A model generated the notes under the pieces. The model saw only the letters and a list, made by a program, of their open reading frames with translations. It had not been told where the DNA came from and did not search any database. 64,000 bases of DNA from Actinomadura luzonensis (lineage in GTDB: Bacteria; Actinomycetota; Actinomycetes; Streptosporangiales; Streptosporangiaceae), in contig NZ_JAKRKC020000002.1 of NCBI RefSeq assembly GCF_022664455.2, positions 2,418,001-2,482,000 of the forward strand, read 5' to 3'. Positions 33,272-41,161 of the stretch are shown here, one piece after another; within the stretch, counting starts at the first letter, position 1, and every line of letters begins with the position of its first letter. Made by a program: the position numbers and the translations under genes.

Positions 33272-34087
33272 TCAGCCTGCGGCGGCCAGCAGCCCGTAGT
33301 CGCCGTCGTAGCGGTGGTACAGGACGTGGCCGCGCCCGGTGCCGGCGTTGGCGAAGAAGACGAACGGCAGACCGGTCGCCTCCAGCCGGGCGACCGCCTC
33401 CTCGGCGGTGAGCCGGGGCGCCGGGGCGGGGCTGAGCGTGATCGGCTCGGGCGCCGCCGTCAGCCGGGGCGTGACCTGGGCCAGCCGGTAGCCGCCGCCC
33501 GCGCGGCGCAGGAAGCTGTCCACGCCCGTCGTGGCCTCGGTGAACAGGTGGAAGTCGTAGTCCAGCCGCTCCATCTCGGCGGCGGCCTCGTCCGGGTCCA
33601 GCTTGTTCAGCGCGTACGTCTTGTGCCGCACCACCCTGCGCTCGCCGATCGGGCGCGCGGCGTACGGCAGCGGCCTGCGCGGCGCGCCGCCCCGCTGCCA
33701 CTCGCGGTCGCCGGGGGCGCCGGGGGCGCCGGGGACATGGCCGCGCGGGTTCTCCCAGCCGCGGGCGTCGCGGCGCAGCCGCACGCGCAGCCGGTCGTGC
33801 AGCAGGTGGATCGCCTGGTGCGCGGAGGCGGCCACCGCCTGGGCGCGCACCGGGCGGCCGTTGACGTCGAGGTTCGCCTGCGCCGTGCACGGCCGCTCCC
33901 CGCCGGGTCCGGCGCCGGGGCCGGCGGTCAGCTTGACCCGGGCGTCGAGGACCGGCCCGTGCGCCAGCCGGGTCAGGGCGGCCACGGTCAGCCGGGCGTG
34001 CTCGACGTCGTCGCCGCGGATCGTGCCCCGGGTCTTGACGCGCACGTCGGCGGGTTCGAGTGGGGTGGGCGGGTGGCGGCGGGTCAT
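33272..34087 (-). CDS. HPF/RaiA-like ribosome hibernation protein with two C-terminal domains
   Basis: 271 residues. An N-terminal S30AE-like region (DDVEHARLTVAALTRLAHGP) is followed by two copies of the S30AE C-terminal dimerisation domain: KTYALNKLDPDEAAAEMERL with DYDFHLFTEATTG, and PRLTAEEAVARLEATGLPFV with YHRYDGDYGLL. This double form occurs in actinomycetes; HPF-like proteins store ribosomes in hypoxia or stationary phase. The ATG overlaps the capA stop as ATGA, and DosR-like boxes lie before capA, so the pair may respond to oxygen or redox. Confidence 0.85.
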   Translation of the reverse strand: MTRRHPPTPLEPADVRVKTRGTIRGDDVEHARLTVAALTRLAHGPVLDARVKLTAGPGAGPGGERPCTAQANLDVNGRPVRAQAVAASAHQAIHLLHDRLRVRLRRDARGWENPRGHVPGAPGAPGDREWQRGGAPRRPLPYAARPIGERRVVRHKTYALNKLDPDEAAAEMERLDYDFHLFTEATTGVDSFLRRAGGGYRLAQVTPRLTAAPEPITLSPAPAPRLTAEEAVARLEATGLPFVFFANAGTGRGHVLYHRYDGDYGLLAAAG

Positions 34088-35208
34088 GAGGTGCCTCCTC
34101 CGTGGGCGCGTGGCTCGGTGACGGGCTCGCGAGACGGGGTGACGGGCTCGTGGGTGGCGGCGGGCTCGTGGGTGGCGGCGGGCTCGTGGGCGACGGCGGG
34201 CTCGTGGGTGGCGGCGGGTTCGCGGGGTGCGGCGGCGGGCGGGCGGAGCTCGACGATCAGCTCGCCGCGCTCCTCCCGTACGGGCGTGCCGAGCCGGGCG
34301 CAGGCCGCGGTGAGGCGGTGCCGGATCCACCGCAGGTCGTCGCCGGCGGCCGGCCGGGTACGGGCGTGGCCGAGCCGCAGCGGCAGGGCGCTCACCCGCA
34401 CCGGGCCGCGCTCGTCCAGCGTGACCAGCCACAGCAGGCCGAGGTCGTTGCGCAGGAGCGGGTGCACGGCGTAGTCGTCGAGGAAGTCGCCGAGGTCGTA
34501 CAGGACGGGCGGCTCGACCCCCTGGAAGACGTGCGCCGCGTGGCCGGCGACCAGCGTGGCCCCGGCCTCCAGCAGCTCGCCGGCCGCCGTGCGCACGTAC
34601 GGCAGGGGCGCGCCCGCCATGTCCGGCCCCCAGTGCGGCGAGACCAGCACCGTGCCGGTGCGCCGCCGCAGGCCCGCGACGCTCTCGCGCACCCAGGCGG
34701 GCGTGCCGGCGCCGAGGTCGGCGTAGGCGATGCCGGGCCGCGAGCCGGTGGCGGCGAAGCTCGCGGGCCGGTCGGCGAAGGCCACCACGGCGAGGGTGCG
34801 CCCGCCCACCTCGAACTGGGCCGGGCGGCGGGCCTCGGTCACGTCCTCGCCCGCGCCCACGCAGCGGATGCCGCGCCGCTCCAGGTGGCGGCGGGTGTCG
34901 CGGAGGGCGTCGTAGCCGAAGTCGAGGGCGTGGTCGTTGGCCAGCGTGACGCAGCGCACGCCCAGCCCGGCCAGCAGGTCGGCGGCCTGCGGCGGCGCGC
35001 GGAAGTGGAAGCGCTTGCCGGGCGCGCGCCAGGGCGAGCCCCTGGCCGAGACGCAGCACTGCAGGTTGAGCAGGAAGAAGTCGGCGTCGGCGAGCCGGTC
35101 GCGCAGCTCGGCCGGGAAGAAGGCGGCCGGTTTCGCGGTGCGGTCGAGCTGCTCGGCCACGCCGCGGCCGAGCATCGCGTCCCCCGCCAAGGCCAGCGTG
35201 ACGCTCAT
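34084..35208 (-). CDS. CapA-family (poly-gamma-glutamate synthesis) metallophosphatase-like protein
   Basis: 374 residues. LALAGDAMLGRGVAEQL, LLNLQCCVSA, CVTLANDHALDFGYDAL, VSPHWGPD and LVAGHAAHVFQGVE are the CapA/PgsA metallophosphatase-fold motifs. No signal peptide, so the product is probably cytoplasmic, unlike CapA of Bacillus. The C-terminal 40 residues are repeats of HEPAAT/HEPAVA, ending in Pro/Arg-rich sequence. It is first in a two-gene operon with hpf, so a nucleotide or stress role is as likely as a capsule role. Confidence 0.8.
   Translation of the reverse strand: MSVTLALAGDAMLGRGVAEQLDRTAKPAAFFPAELRDRLADADFFLLNLQCCVSARGSPWRAPGKRFHFRAPPQAADLLAGLGVRCVTLANDHALDFGYDALRDTRRHLERRGIRCVGAGEDVTEARRPAQFEVGGRTLAVVAFADRPASFAATGSRPGIAYADLGAGTPAWVRESVAGLRRRTGTVLVSPHWGPDMAGAPLPYVRTAAGELLEAGATLVAGHAAHVFQGVEPPVLYDLGDFLDDYAVHPLLRNDLGLLWLVTLDERGPVRVSALPLRLGHARTRPAAGDDLRWIRHRLTAACARLGTPVREERGELIVELRPPAAAPREPAATHEPAVAHEPAATHEPAATHEPVTPSREPVTEPRAHGGGTS
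34140..34215. repeat. Short tandem repeats encoding a HEPAAT tail in capA
   Basis: Variants of the 18-base unit GGCGGGCTCGTGGGTGGC occur four times in a row on the plus strand; on the coding strand they give the HEPAAT/HEPAVA series at the CapA C-terminus. Confidence 0.65.
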
Positions 35209-35268
35209 CTGATCACCCCGTCTCGGGGCCGGTGAGCTCAGCCAACCGCCGCGGGCGGCGGCCCGCCA

Positions 35269-35304
35269 GGGGCCAAGGTCCGTCGGTCGGGGACCTTTCA
35301 GCCC
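35269..35304. promoter_or_regulatory. Pair of DosR/DevR-like boxes upstream of capA-hpf
   Basis: GGGGCCAAGGTCC (35269-35281) and GGGGACCTTTCAGCCC (35289-35304) resemble the GGGAC...GTCC-type boxes of the dormancy regulator DosR/DevR; the two also form perfect 7-base arms AAGGTCC/GGACCTT. They lie 61-96 bases upstream of the capA start. HPF genes are DosR targets in mycobacteria, which makes the placement sensible. Confidence 0.45.
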
Positions 35305-35477
35305 TGCCGTTCGCCGCCGGGCCCGGCGCAGGACGGGGGAGGCCCGGCGGCCCGCTTCCCGGTGAGGAGGGGTGGCCACCGCGACCCCATCAGGCCGAGC
35401 CCGCCGTCCACGAACACCGACGACCCCGTGACGTACGACGCCGCCGGGCTCGCCAGGAAGGCCCCGGGCGCCCCCTC
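35298..35477 (-). pseudogene. C-terminal remnant of a short-chain dehydrogenase/reductase gene
   Basis: The minus strand is open from a TGA at 35480 and reads AFLASPAASYVTGSSVFVDG followed by GLGLMGSRWP. This is the C-terminal signature of classical SDRs (FLASpaasYVTGxxxxVDGG), but the Rossmann core and catalytic Tyr-Lys are absent because the P450 gene ends 17 bases upstream. A truncated gene left by deletion is the simplest reading. Confidence 0.65.
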
Positions 35478-35496
35478 TCACCCGGCGGGACGGCGC

Positions 35497-36702
35497 TCAC
35501 CAGGTGACCGGCAGCTCGTAGACCCCGTAGACCTGGCCGTCGTGCTTGAACGGGACCTGCCCGAGCGCGGTGGCCAGGCGCAGGGTCGGGATGCGGCGGT
35601 AGAGGGTGCCGTAGACGACCTGCAGCTCCATGCGGGCCAGCGGCTGGCCCAGGCACTGGTGCACGCCGAAGCCGAAGGCGACGTGCCGGCGGGCGTCGTC
35701 GCGGCGCAGGTCCAGCTCGTCGGGGTTGCCGGGGAAGACGCGGGGGTCGCGGTTGCCGACGTCGTTGGCCATGATCATGCCTTCGCCGGCGCGGATGACC
35801 TGGCCGTCGACCTCGATGTCGGCGAGGGCCACCCGGCGGCGTCCGCTGTGGGTGATGTTGAGGTAGCGCAGCAGCTCCTCCACCGCCCCGGCGACCAGCT
35901 CGGGGTCGTCGCCGCCGGCGCGCAGCAGGGCGAGCTGGGCGGGGTTCTCCAGCAGCGCGAGCGTGCCGAGGGCGATCATGTTCGCGGTGGTCTCGTGCCC
36001 GGCGATCAGCAGCAGCACGCCCATCTGCGCCGCCTCCTGCCGGGTCAGCTCGCCGTCCCTGACGCGGGCGGTCAGCTGGGACAGCAGGTCGTCGGCGGGC
36101 TCGGCGAGCTTGCGCCCCACCAGGTCGTCCAGGTACGCGAACAGCCGCTTCCCGGCAGCCGTCCGCTCCTCGGGGGAGGCGTCGCGCCGGATGACGGTCT
36201 TGCTGTTGTCCTGGAAGAAGCCGTGGTCGGCGTACGGGACGCCGAGCAGCTCGCAGATCACCAGCGACGGCACCGGCAGCGCGAACGCCTCCACCAGATC
36301 CACCGGCTTCGGCCCGGCCAGCAGGCCGTCGATGAGGTCGTCCACGATGCGCTGCACGGCCGGGCGCATCGCCTCCACCCGCCGGACCGTGAACGGGGCC
36401 TGCACCATGCGGCGCAGCCGGTGGTGCTCGGGGTCGTCCATGAGGATGAAGCTGATGCCGACGCTCTCGGCCAGGCGGGGCGCCTGGAGCGGGTAGCCGG
36501 GCAGCCGCACGTCGGAGCTGACGCGGGGGTCGGCCAGCAGCGCCCGCTGCTCGGCGTAGCGGGTGACCAGCCAGGGCGTGCTGCCGTCCCACAGCCGGAC
36601 CCGGGTGAGCGGGCCCTCCTCCGCCAGGTCGCGCAGGGCGGGCGGCGGGTCGAACGGGCACGCGGCCGCCCGCGGCATGGGGAACTCCTGGATCTCGGTC
36701 AA
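35497..36702 (-). CDS. Cytochrome P450
   Basis: 401 residues with all hallmark motifs: I-helix LLIAGHETTANM, EELLRY (ExxR), and the haem loop FGFGVHQCLGQPLAR with the Cys ligand. Soluble bacterial class I P450 that would need ferredoxin and reductase partners, not seen nearby. TTG at 36702 is preferred because GGGAGGAG stands seven bases upstream and the N-terminus TEIQEFPMPRAAACPFDPPP is typical of the family; ATG 36678 with its own AGGAG is an alternative. Divergent from a flavin-reductase-like gene. Confidence 0.92.
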   Translation of the reverse strand: MTEIQEFPMPRAAACPFDPPPALRDLAEEGPLTRVRLWDGSTPWLVTRYAEQRALLADPRVSSDVRLPGYPLQAPRLAESVGISFILMDDPEHHRLRRMVQAPFTVRRVEAMRPAVQRIVDDLIDGLLAGPKPVDLVEAFALPVPSLVICELLGVPYADHGFFQDNSKTVIRRDASPEERTAAGKRLFAYLDDLVGRKLAEPADDLLSQLTARVRDGELTRQEAAQMGVLLLIAGHETTANMIALGTLALLENPAQLALLRAGGDDPELVAGAVEELLRYLNITHSGRRRVALADIEVDGQVIRAGEGMIMANDVGNRDPRVFPGNPDELDLRRDDARRHVAFGFGVHQCLGQPLARMELQVVYGTLYRRIPTLRLATALGQVPFKHDGQVYGVYELPVTW

Positions 36703-36757
36703 CGCGTCGCTCCTCCCAGGTCCGACCGTCAGTGAAGTCGCTGGGTCAGGACAAGTC

Positions 36758-36769
36758 AAGCAAGTGCTT
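36758..36769. promoter_or_regulatory. Inverted repeat between P450 and flavin-reductase-like genes
   Basis: AAGCAAGTGCTT has 5-base arms around AG and lies midway in the divergent promoter region. Its GCA-AG-TGC centre equals that of one half of the TetR operator at 23679-23717. No regulator gene is adjacent. Confidence 0.4.
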
Positions 36770-36830
36770 TAAAGGTGCTCCGGTGACGTTTCGGCCGGGC
36801 GTTGAACGTCGGATTCCTAGGCTCCGTCCC

Positions 36831-37454
36831 ATGAACGCAGCTCACGTGGCGATCGAGCCTTCCATCCTGTACTTCGGCACCCCCGTCGTGCTCCTGTCCA
36901 CCGAGAACGAGGACGGCACGGCCAACCTCGCGCCGATGTCCTCAGCGTGGGCCCTCGGCCAGGTGGTCGTGCTGGGGCTGGGCGCGGAGGGCCAGACCGC
37001 GCACAACCTCCGCAGCCGGCCCGACGTGGTGATCAACCTGCCCGCCCCGCACCAGTGGGCAGCGGTGGAGCGGCTGGCCCCGCTCACCGGCCGCCACCCG
37101 GTGCCGGCGGGCAAGCCCGACGGGTGCCGGTTCGAGCCCGACAAGTTCGGCGCGGCCGGGCTGCGCGCCGAGCCGTCGCACACCGTGCGCCCGCCCCGGG
37201 CGGCCGAGTGCCCGATCCAGCTGGAGGCGCGGGCCGAGCGGGTACGGCCGGGCGTCTCGGGCGGGTTCGTCATCGCCGAGGCGGTCGTCACCAAGGTGCA
37301 CGCCGACCCGCGCGTCGTCGTCCCCGGCACCGACCACGTGGACCCGGCCGCCTGGAGCCCGCTCATCTACAACTTCCGCCACTACTTCGGGCTCGGCCCC
37401 GAGCTGGGCCACTCCTACCGCAGCCGGACCCCGCGACGGGTGGCCGCCGGGTGA
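36831..37454 (+). CDS. Flavin-reductase-like-domain protein
   Basis: 207 residues. YFGTPVVLLSTENEDGTANL and MSSAWALGQVVVLGLGAEGQ and TAHNLRSRPDVVINLP match the FMN-binding split-barrel family of flavin reductases. It could reduce FMN or act as a flavoprotein on small molecules; electron delivery to the neighbouring P450 is not established. The ATG at 36831 has no ribosome site but a TAGGCT (-10-like) ends eight bases upstream, so the mRNA may be leaderless. Confidence 0.8.
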   Translation: MNAAHVAIEPSILYFGTPVVLLSTENEDGTANLAPMSSAWALGQVVVLGLGAEGQTAHNLRSRPDVVINLPAPHQWAAVERLAPLTGRHPVPAGKPDGCRFEPDKFGAAGLRAEPSHTVRPPRAAECPIQLEARAERVRPGVSGGFVIAEAVVTKVHADPRVVVPGTDHVDPAAWSPLIYNFRHYFGLGPELGHSYRSRTPRRVAAG

Positions 37455-37458
37455 CGGG

Positions 37459-38601
37459 TCACTGGGCGCCGACGTTCTGCGCCGCCCGGTAGACGGCCAT
37501 GGCCTCGTTGCCGAAGAACGGGCCGAACATGAAGTTCTGCGCGAAGTCGTACTTGAAGCTGTTGACCGAGTTCAGCCAGCCCTGCCCGGTGGAGCCGTTG
37601 AAGCCGGCGAACCACGGCCCGCCGCTGGAGCCGCCGGTCATGTTGCAGCGCAGCCCGAGGTCCCTGGTCTGGACGGTGTCGTCGATGGCCCGCCCGCTGC
37701 AGTAGATCAGCCGCGAGCCGTCGAACGGGGCCGCCGCCGGGTAGCCGAAGGCGAACATCTGCCGCCTGCGCGGCTGGTTGAAGGCCACCCCCTGGCCGCC
37801 CACCACGTCCGTCAGCGTGCGGCCCTGGAGCGGGGCGACCACGGCGGCGGCCACGTCGAAGTTGATGTCCTCGCCGGCGTTCCACTGCTGGGTGGTCAGC
37901 AGGGCGGTGGCCACCCACGTCCCGAACGGGCGGCGGCCGTTGTCGAAGCCCGGCACGAACACCCAGTTGCGGTGCGCCGCGCCGTTCAGCTTCACGCAGT
38001 GTCCGGCGGTGATCACGACGCTCTCGTTGGCGCTGGTCACGGCGGTGCCGGAGCAGGCCGAGTTCTGGCCGTCGGCCGTGGTGAAGAACACCCGGCCGAC
38101 GGTCCTGGTCACCGCGCCGCCGTCCACCCAGCGCAGGCCGGGGCTGTTGTTCAGCACCTCGGCCGCGCGCTCGGCCGCGACCGGGCGGACCGCGTACGGG
38201 CGGCCCTGCGTGGTCGTGGAGGGCGTGGAAGAGGGCGCGGAGTAGGACGCTCCCCGGGTCGCCCACGGGGTGCCCTGGGTCGGGCCCGACTGGGTGGAGC
38301 GGCGGGGCGCGGGGGTGTCCAAGGGGCGCGCGGCCAGCATGCGCTGCGGGGTCCAGTACGACAGGACGGTCCTGCGTTCCGACGAGGTGTCCGCGCCCGA
38401 CCAGCCGACGGGGCCGTGGTCGAGGGCGCTGCCGGCCGCCTGGGCCGAGGCCGCCCGTGCGGTCGCCTGGCCGGTCGCCTGGCCGGTCATCTGGCCGGTC
38501 ACCTGGCCGGTCACCTGGCCGGTCGCCTGGGCTGGGGCCGGGGCCAGGGCGCCGGTCAAGGCGATCGCGGCGGCGGAGAGCAGGGCGACTCTGCGGTGCA
38601 T
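37459..38601 (-). CDS. Secreted trypsin-like serine protease
   Basis: 380 residues. Signal peptide MHRRVALLSAAAIALTGALA ending at APAQA, a tail of TGQ repeats, a pro-region of about 100 residues, then a chymotrypsin-fold domain with the triad: VVITAGHCV (His), GEDINFDVAAAVV (Asp) and NMTGGSSGGPWF (Ser). Similar to glutamyl-endopeptidase-like S1 proteases of actinomycetes. A perfect AGGAGG precedes the ATG at 38601. Convergent with the flavin-reductase-like gene at a four-base gap. Confidence 0.9.
   Translation of the reverse strand: MHRRVALLSAAAIALTGALAPAPAQATGQVTGQVTGQMTGQATGQATARAASAQAAGSALDHGPVGWSGADTSSERRTVLSYWTPQRMLAARPLDTPAPRRSTQSGPTQGTPWATRGASYSAPSSTPSTTTQGRPYAVRPVAAERAAEVLNNSPGLRWVDGGAVTRTVGRVFFTTADGQNSACSGTAVTSANESVVITAGHCVKLNGAAHRNWVFVPGFDNGRRPFGTWVATALLTTQQWNAGEDINFDVAAAVVAPLQGRTLTDVVGGQGVAFNQPRRRQMFAFGYPAAAPFDGSRLIYCSGRAIDDTVQTRDLGLRCNMTGGSSGGPWFAGFNGSTGQGWLNSVNSFKYDFAQNFMFGPFFGNEAMAVYRAAQNVGAQ
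38461..38532. repeat. 12-base tandem repeats encoding TGQ(V/A/M) after the protease signal peptide
   Basis: About five copies of GGTCNCCTGGCC-like units run in phase with the frame and encode TGQVTGQVTGQMTGQATGQA. They lie directly after the predicted signal-peptidase site. Confidence 0.85.
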
Positions 38602-38759
38602 GACGTACCTCCTGAAACCGAATAGTTGCCGCATGGAGGTACGTACGGGGACGGGCATGTTCCTCAAGGCATGCCGAGATGGATGGGGAACGCGCGGGAA
38701 CGACCGCCGGCGGGCTGGCCGCTTTATGCTTGTTTTCCGGCATATGTCACGATGCGATC

Positions 38760-39395
38760 ATGCCTATCGACCCGCACCTCCTCGCGCTCTTCGGCCTGAC
38801 GACGCTCATCGCCATGATCACGCCGGGTCCCGACATGCTCTTCGTCCTCGGCTGCGGCATGCGCGGCGGCCCCCGCGCCGGGCTGCTGGCCACGGCGGGC
38901 GTGGCGACCAGCGAGGCGATCCACGTCGCGGTGGCGGCGGCCGGGCTGGCGGCGTTGTTCGAGGCGGTGCCGGTGGCCTTCACCGTCGTACGGGTGGCGG
39001 GCGCCGCGTACCTCATCTACCTCGGCGTCCAGATGCTGCGCAAGCGCAAGGGCCTGGACGGCGAGCTGGCCGCCGAGGGCCGCGGCACGGTCACCGGCCG
39101 CCGCGCCTTCACCAGCGGCCTGCTCACCAACCTGCTCAACCCCAAGATGGTGACCTTCACCATCGCCTTCCTCCCGCAGTTCGTGAACCCGGCGCTCGGC
39201 CAGGTCTGGCTGCAGTTCGCGATCCTCGGGGTCATCCTCATCGCGCTGGAGTTCGCGGTGGACGGGCTGGTGGGCGTGCTCGCCGGGCGCATCGGCGGCT
39301 GGCTGCGCCGCCGCGCCGCCGCCCGCCGCAAGGTGGACGTGGCCACCGGCGGCATCTTCATCGGCCTCGGCGTGCGGCTGGCCGTCGAACGCTGA
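38760..39395 (+). CDS. LysE/RhtB-family amino-acid exporter
   Basis: 211 residues with about six membrane segments. LTTLIAMITPGPDMLFVLGC, RVAGAAYLIYLGVQMLRKRK and LLTNLLNPKMVTFTIAFLPQ are the family signature. Exports amino acids or related metabolites such as homoserine or threonine; the cargo is not determined. ATG at 38760 is used; upstream in-frame codons have no ribosome site. Confidence 0.9.
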   Translation: MPIDPHLLALFGLTTLIAMITPGPDMLFVLGCGMRGGPRAGLLATAGVATSEAIHVAVAAAGLAALFEAVPVAFTVVRVAGAAYLIYLGVQMLRKRKGLDGELAAEGRGTVTGRRAFTSGLLTNLLNPKMVTFTIAFLPQFVNPALGQVWLQFAILGVILIALEFAVDGLVGVLAGRIGGWLRRRAAARRKVDVATGGIFIGLGVRLAVER

Positions 39396-39410
39396 CTCGT
39401 CCTGGCGTCT

Positions 39411-39423
39411 AGAACAAAGTTCT
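39411..39423. promoter_or_regulatory. Inverted repeat between -35 and -10 of the DinB gene
   Basis: AGAACAAAGTTCT (5-base arms, 3-base centre) is followed by a TACGAT -10-like element at 39425-39430, seven bases before the ATG. A repressor here would occlude the promoter. No adjacent regulator is known. Confidence 0.4.
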
Positions 39424-39436
39424 GTACGATGGGGTG

Positions 39437-40168
39437 ATGACGGACATCTTCGATGACCTGACCGCCGAGTGCCGCCGGCTCGACGAGGTCCTCACCGCCC
39501 TCACCCCCGAGCAGTGGGCCGCGCCCTCCGCCGCCGCGGGCTGGACGGTCGCCGACGTCGTCCTCCACCTCGCCCAGACCAACGACGCGGCCGGCGTCCC
39601 CGCCGACGGGCCGGCCAAGGCGTTCCTGGAGCCGGACAGCGCCATGGACGCCGTCGCCGACGCCATGGTCGCCGCCGAGCGCGGCCTGCCGCCCGCCGAG
39701 CTGCTGGCCCGCTGGCGCACGTCCGCCGCCGCCATGACCGGGCGTCTCCGCGACCAGCCGCCGGGGACGCGCCTGGCCTGGGTGCGCACCCCGCTGTCGC
39801 CGCGCACCCTCGCCACCACCAGGATCGCCGAGCACTGGGCGCACGCCCTCGACATCGCCGTCCCGCTCGGCATTCCCTGTCCCGACACCGCCCGGCTGCG
39901 GCACATCGCCTGGCTGGCGCACCGCACGCTGCCGTACGCCTTCGCCGTCGAAGGGCTGCCCGACGCGCCCGTCCACTGCGACCTGACCGGCCCGGACGGG
40001 GAACGCTGGACCTTCGGAGACCCCGCCGCCCCCAACCGCATCACCGGATCTGCGGGGGAGTTCTGCCGAGTGGGCGCCCGGCGGCTCGCCCCCGGGCGGA
40101 CGAGCCTGTCCGCCGAGGGCCCCCGAGCCGCCGACGCCCTCCGCGTGCTGCGCAACTACGCCGCCTGA
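39437..40168 (+). CDS. DinB/maleylpyruvate-isomerase-like (mycothiol-type) metal-binding protein
   Basis: 243 residues. The N-terminal MDMPI-type helical bundle (LTALTPEQWAAPSAAAGWTV, DVVLHLAQTND) with metal-binding His in VLHLAQ and later AEHWAHALDIAVPLG fits TIGR03084/mycothiol-dependent maleylpyruvate-isomerase-like proteins; a small C-terminal domain follows (CDLTGPDGERWTFGD). These are thought to use mycothiol with a divalent metal, but substrates are mostly unknown. Either GTG 39434 or ATG 39437 starts it; a leaderless mRNA is possible. Confidence 0.82.
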   Translation: MTDIFDDLTAECRRLDEVLTALTPEQWAAPSAAAGWTVADVVLHLAQTNDAAGVPADGPAKAFLEPDSAMDAVADAMVAAERGLPPAELLARWRTSAAAMTGRLRDQPPGTRLAWVRTPLSPRTLATTRIAEHWAHALDIAVPLGIPCPDTARLRHIAWLAHRTLPYAFAVEGLPDAPVHCDLTGPDGERWTFGDPAAPNRITGSAGEFCRVGARRLAPGRTSLSAEGPRAADALRVLRNYAA

Positions 40169-40173
40169 GGGCG

Positions 40174-40398
40174 TCAGCGGCCTGGCCAGTACGGGGCGAG
40201 CAGGTCGAACTTGTTCGGCAGACCGAGCAGGTAACGGGCAGCAGCGCCGCGCCGCCCGGAAAGGCCGCCCGCACCTGCTTCATCGCGGACGTCAGCAGCG
40301 GGCGCAGCCGCTCGACCGGCATCGCGGCCACGTAGCGGTCGGCCGTCACCGGACCGGCGGCGCCCGTTGCAGATCAGCGCCTCGAACATCAGGCCCAT
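40174..40398 (-). pseudogene. Frame-broken fragment of a FAD-dependent oxidoreductase (phytoene-desaturase-like)
   Basis: On the minus strand two different frames carry pieces that look like one protein family: MGLMFEALICNG in one frame, then VTADRYVAAMPVERLRPLLT in another, and LGLPNKFDLLAPYWPGR again in the first. The middle piece matches the style of the FAD-enzyme segment preceding the substrate helix. Neither frame has a ribosome site or full domain. I read this as a decayed gene end; the rest of 40399-40603 has no gene. Confidence 0.4.
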
Positions 40399-40603
40399 GG
40401 TGCGCGTGTTGGCCGGTGCGGCTGGGCGGCCAGGTCAGTGGTGCCCGAATCGGGATCCGCAGTCTCACGACGCACTCCTCCACCGCGTATTGCGCCACAG
40501 AGACGGCGGTATCCGGTGCGCTCTAATCGGCCCGGGCAGGCCACTCCAGGCCGCTCGCCGAAGTCCCCGCCAAGGGGACCTTCACCTCACAGGGGGATCC
40601 ATT

Positions 40604-41161
40604 ATGCGTAACCGCATCAGAGCCGTACGGGTCGCCGGGCTCCGCGCGCTCCTCGTCGGCGCCGCCGCCGCGGCGCCGCTGCTCGCCCTCGCCGGGCCCG
40701 CGCACGCCGCCGGCACCGTCAGCAACTCGGGCGGCCGGCTGGTCATCAGCTCGACCACGACCAACAACGCCGTCACCGTCAGCGTGTCCGGCTCCAATCT
40801 GCTCGTCACCAACACGCTCACCACGCTCTCGCCGGGAGGCACGTGCGTGCAGGTCAACGCCAACACGGTGCGGTGCCCGGCGGCGGGCGTCGCCGACATG
40901 AGCGCCGTGCTCAGCTCGGGCAGCGACGTCTTCACCAACAACACCGCCCTGCCGTCGCTCGTCTTCCTCGGCGATGGCGCCGACTTCTTCATCGGCGGCT
41001 CGGGACGCGACCAGGTCAACGCCGGGAGCGGGAACGACAGCATGAGCGGCAACGGCGGCAACGACACGCTGCTCGGCGGGGCGGGCACCGGGGACCGCGC
41101 CTCGGGCGGCTCCGGCACCGACGCCTGCACCGCCGAGATCGAGGACACCTGCGAGTCCTGA
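40604..41161 (+). CDS. Secreted RTX/hemolysin-type calcium-binding repeat protein
   Basis: 185 residues. Signal peptide of about 36 residues ending PAHAA, a Ser/Thr/Asn-rich beta region, then glycine-Asp nonapeptides near the C-terminus (GGSGRDQVN, AGSGNDSMS, GNGGNDTLL, GGAGTGD) of the Ca2+-binding beta-roll type. Function unknown; such short actinomycete proteins are secreted by Sec rather than type I systems. AGGGGGA ribosome site. Confidence 0.85.
   Translation: MRNRIRAVRVAGLRALLVGAAAAAPLLALAGPAHAAGTVSNSGGRLVISSTTTNNAVTVSVSGSNLLVTNTLTTLSPGGTCVQVNANTVRCPAAGVADMSAVLSSGSDVFTNNTALPSLVFLGDGADFFIGGSGRDQVNAGSGNDSMSGNGGNDTLLGGAGTGDRASGGSGTDACTAEIEDTCES

Noticed and set aside
38461..38532. CRISPR-like short repeats
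   Set aside because: Units of 12 bases without spacers, in phase with a coding frame.
39411..39423. KstR-type steroid operator
   Set aside because: The AAC/GTT halves are three bases apart rather than two, and the gene is not steroid-related.
40041..40349. Possible 102-residue minus-strand protein
   Set aside because: Overlaps the DinB gene end, lacks a ribosome site, and only a short piece resembles a protein family; treated as part of a remnant.
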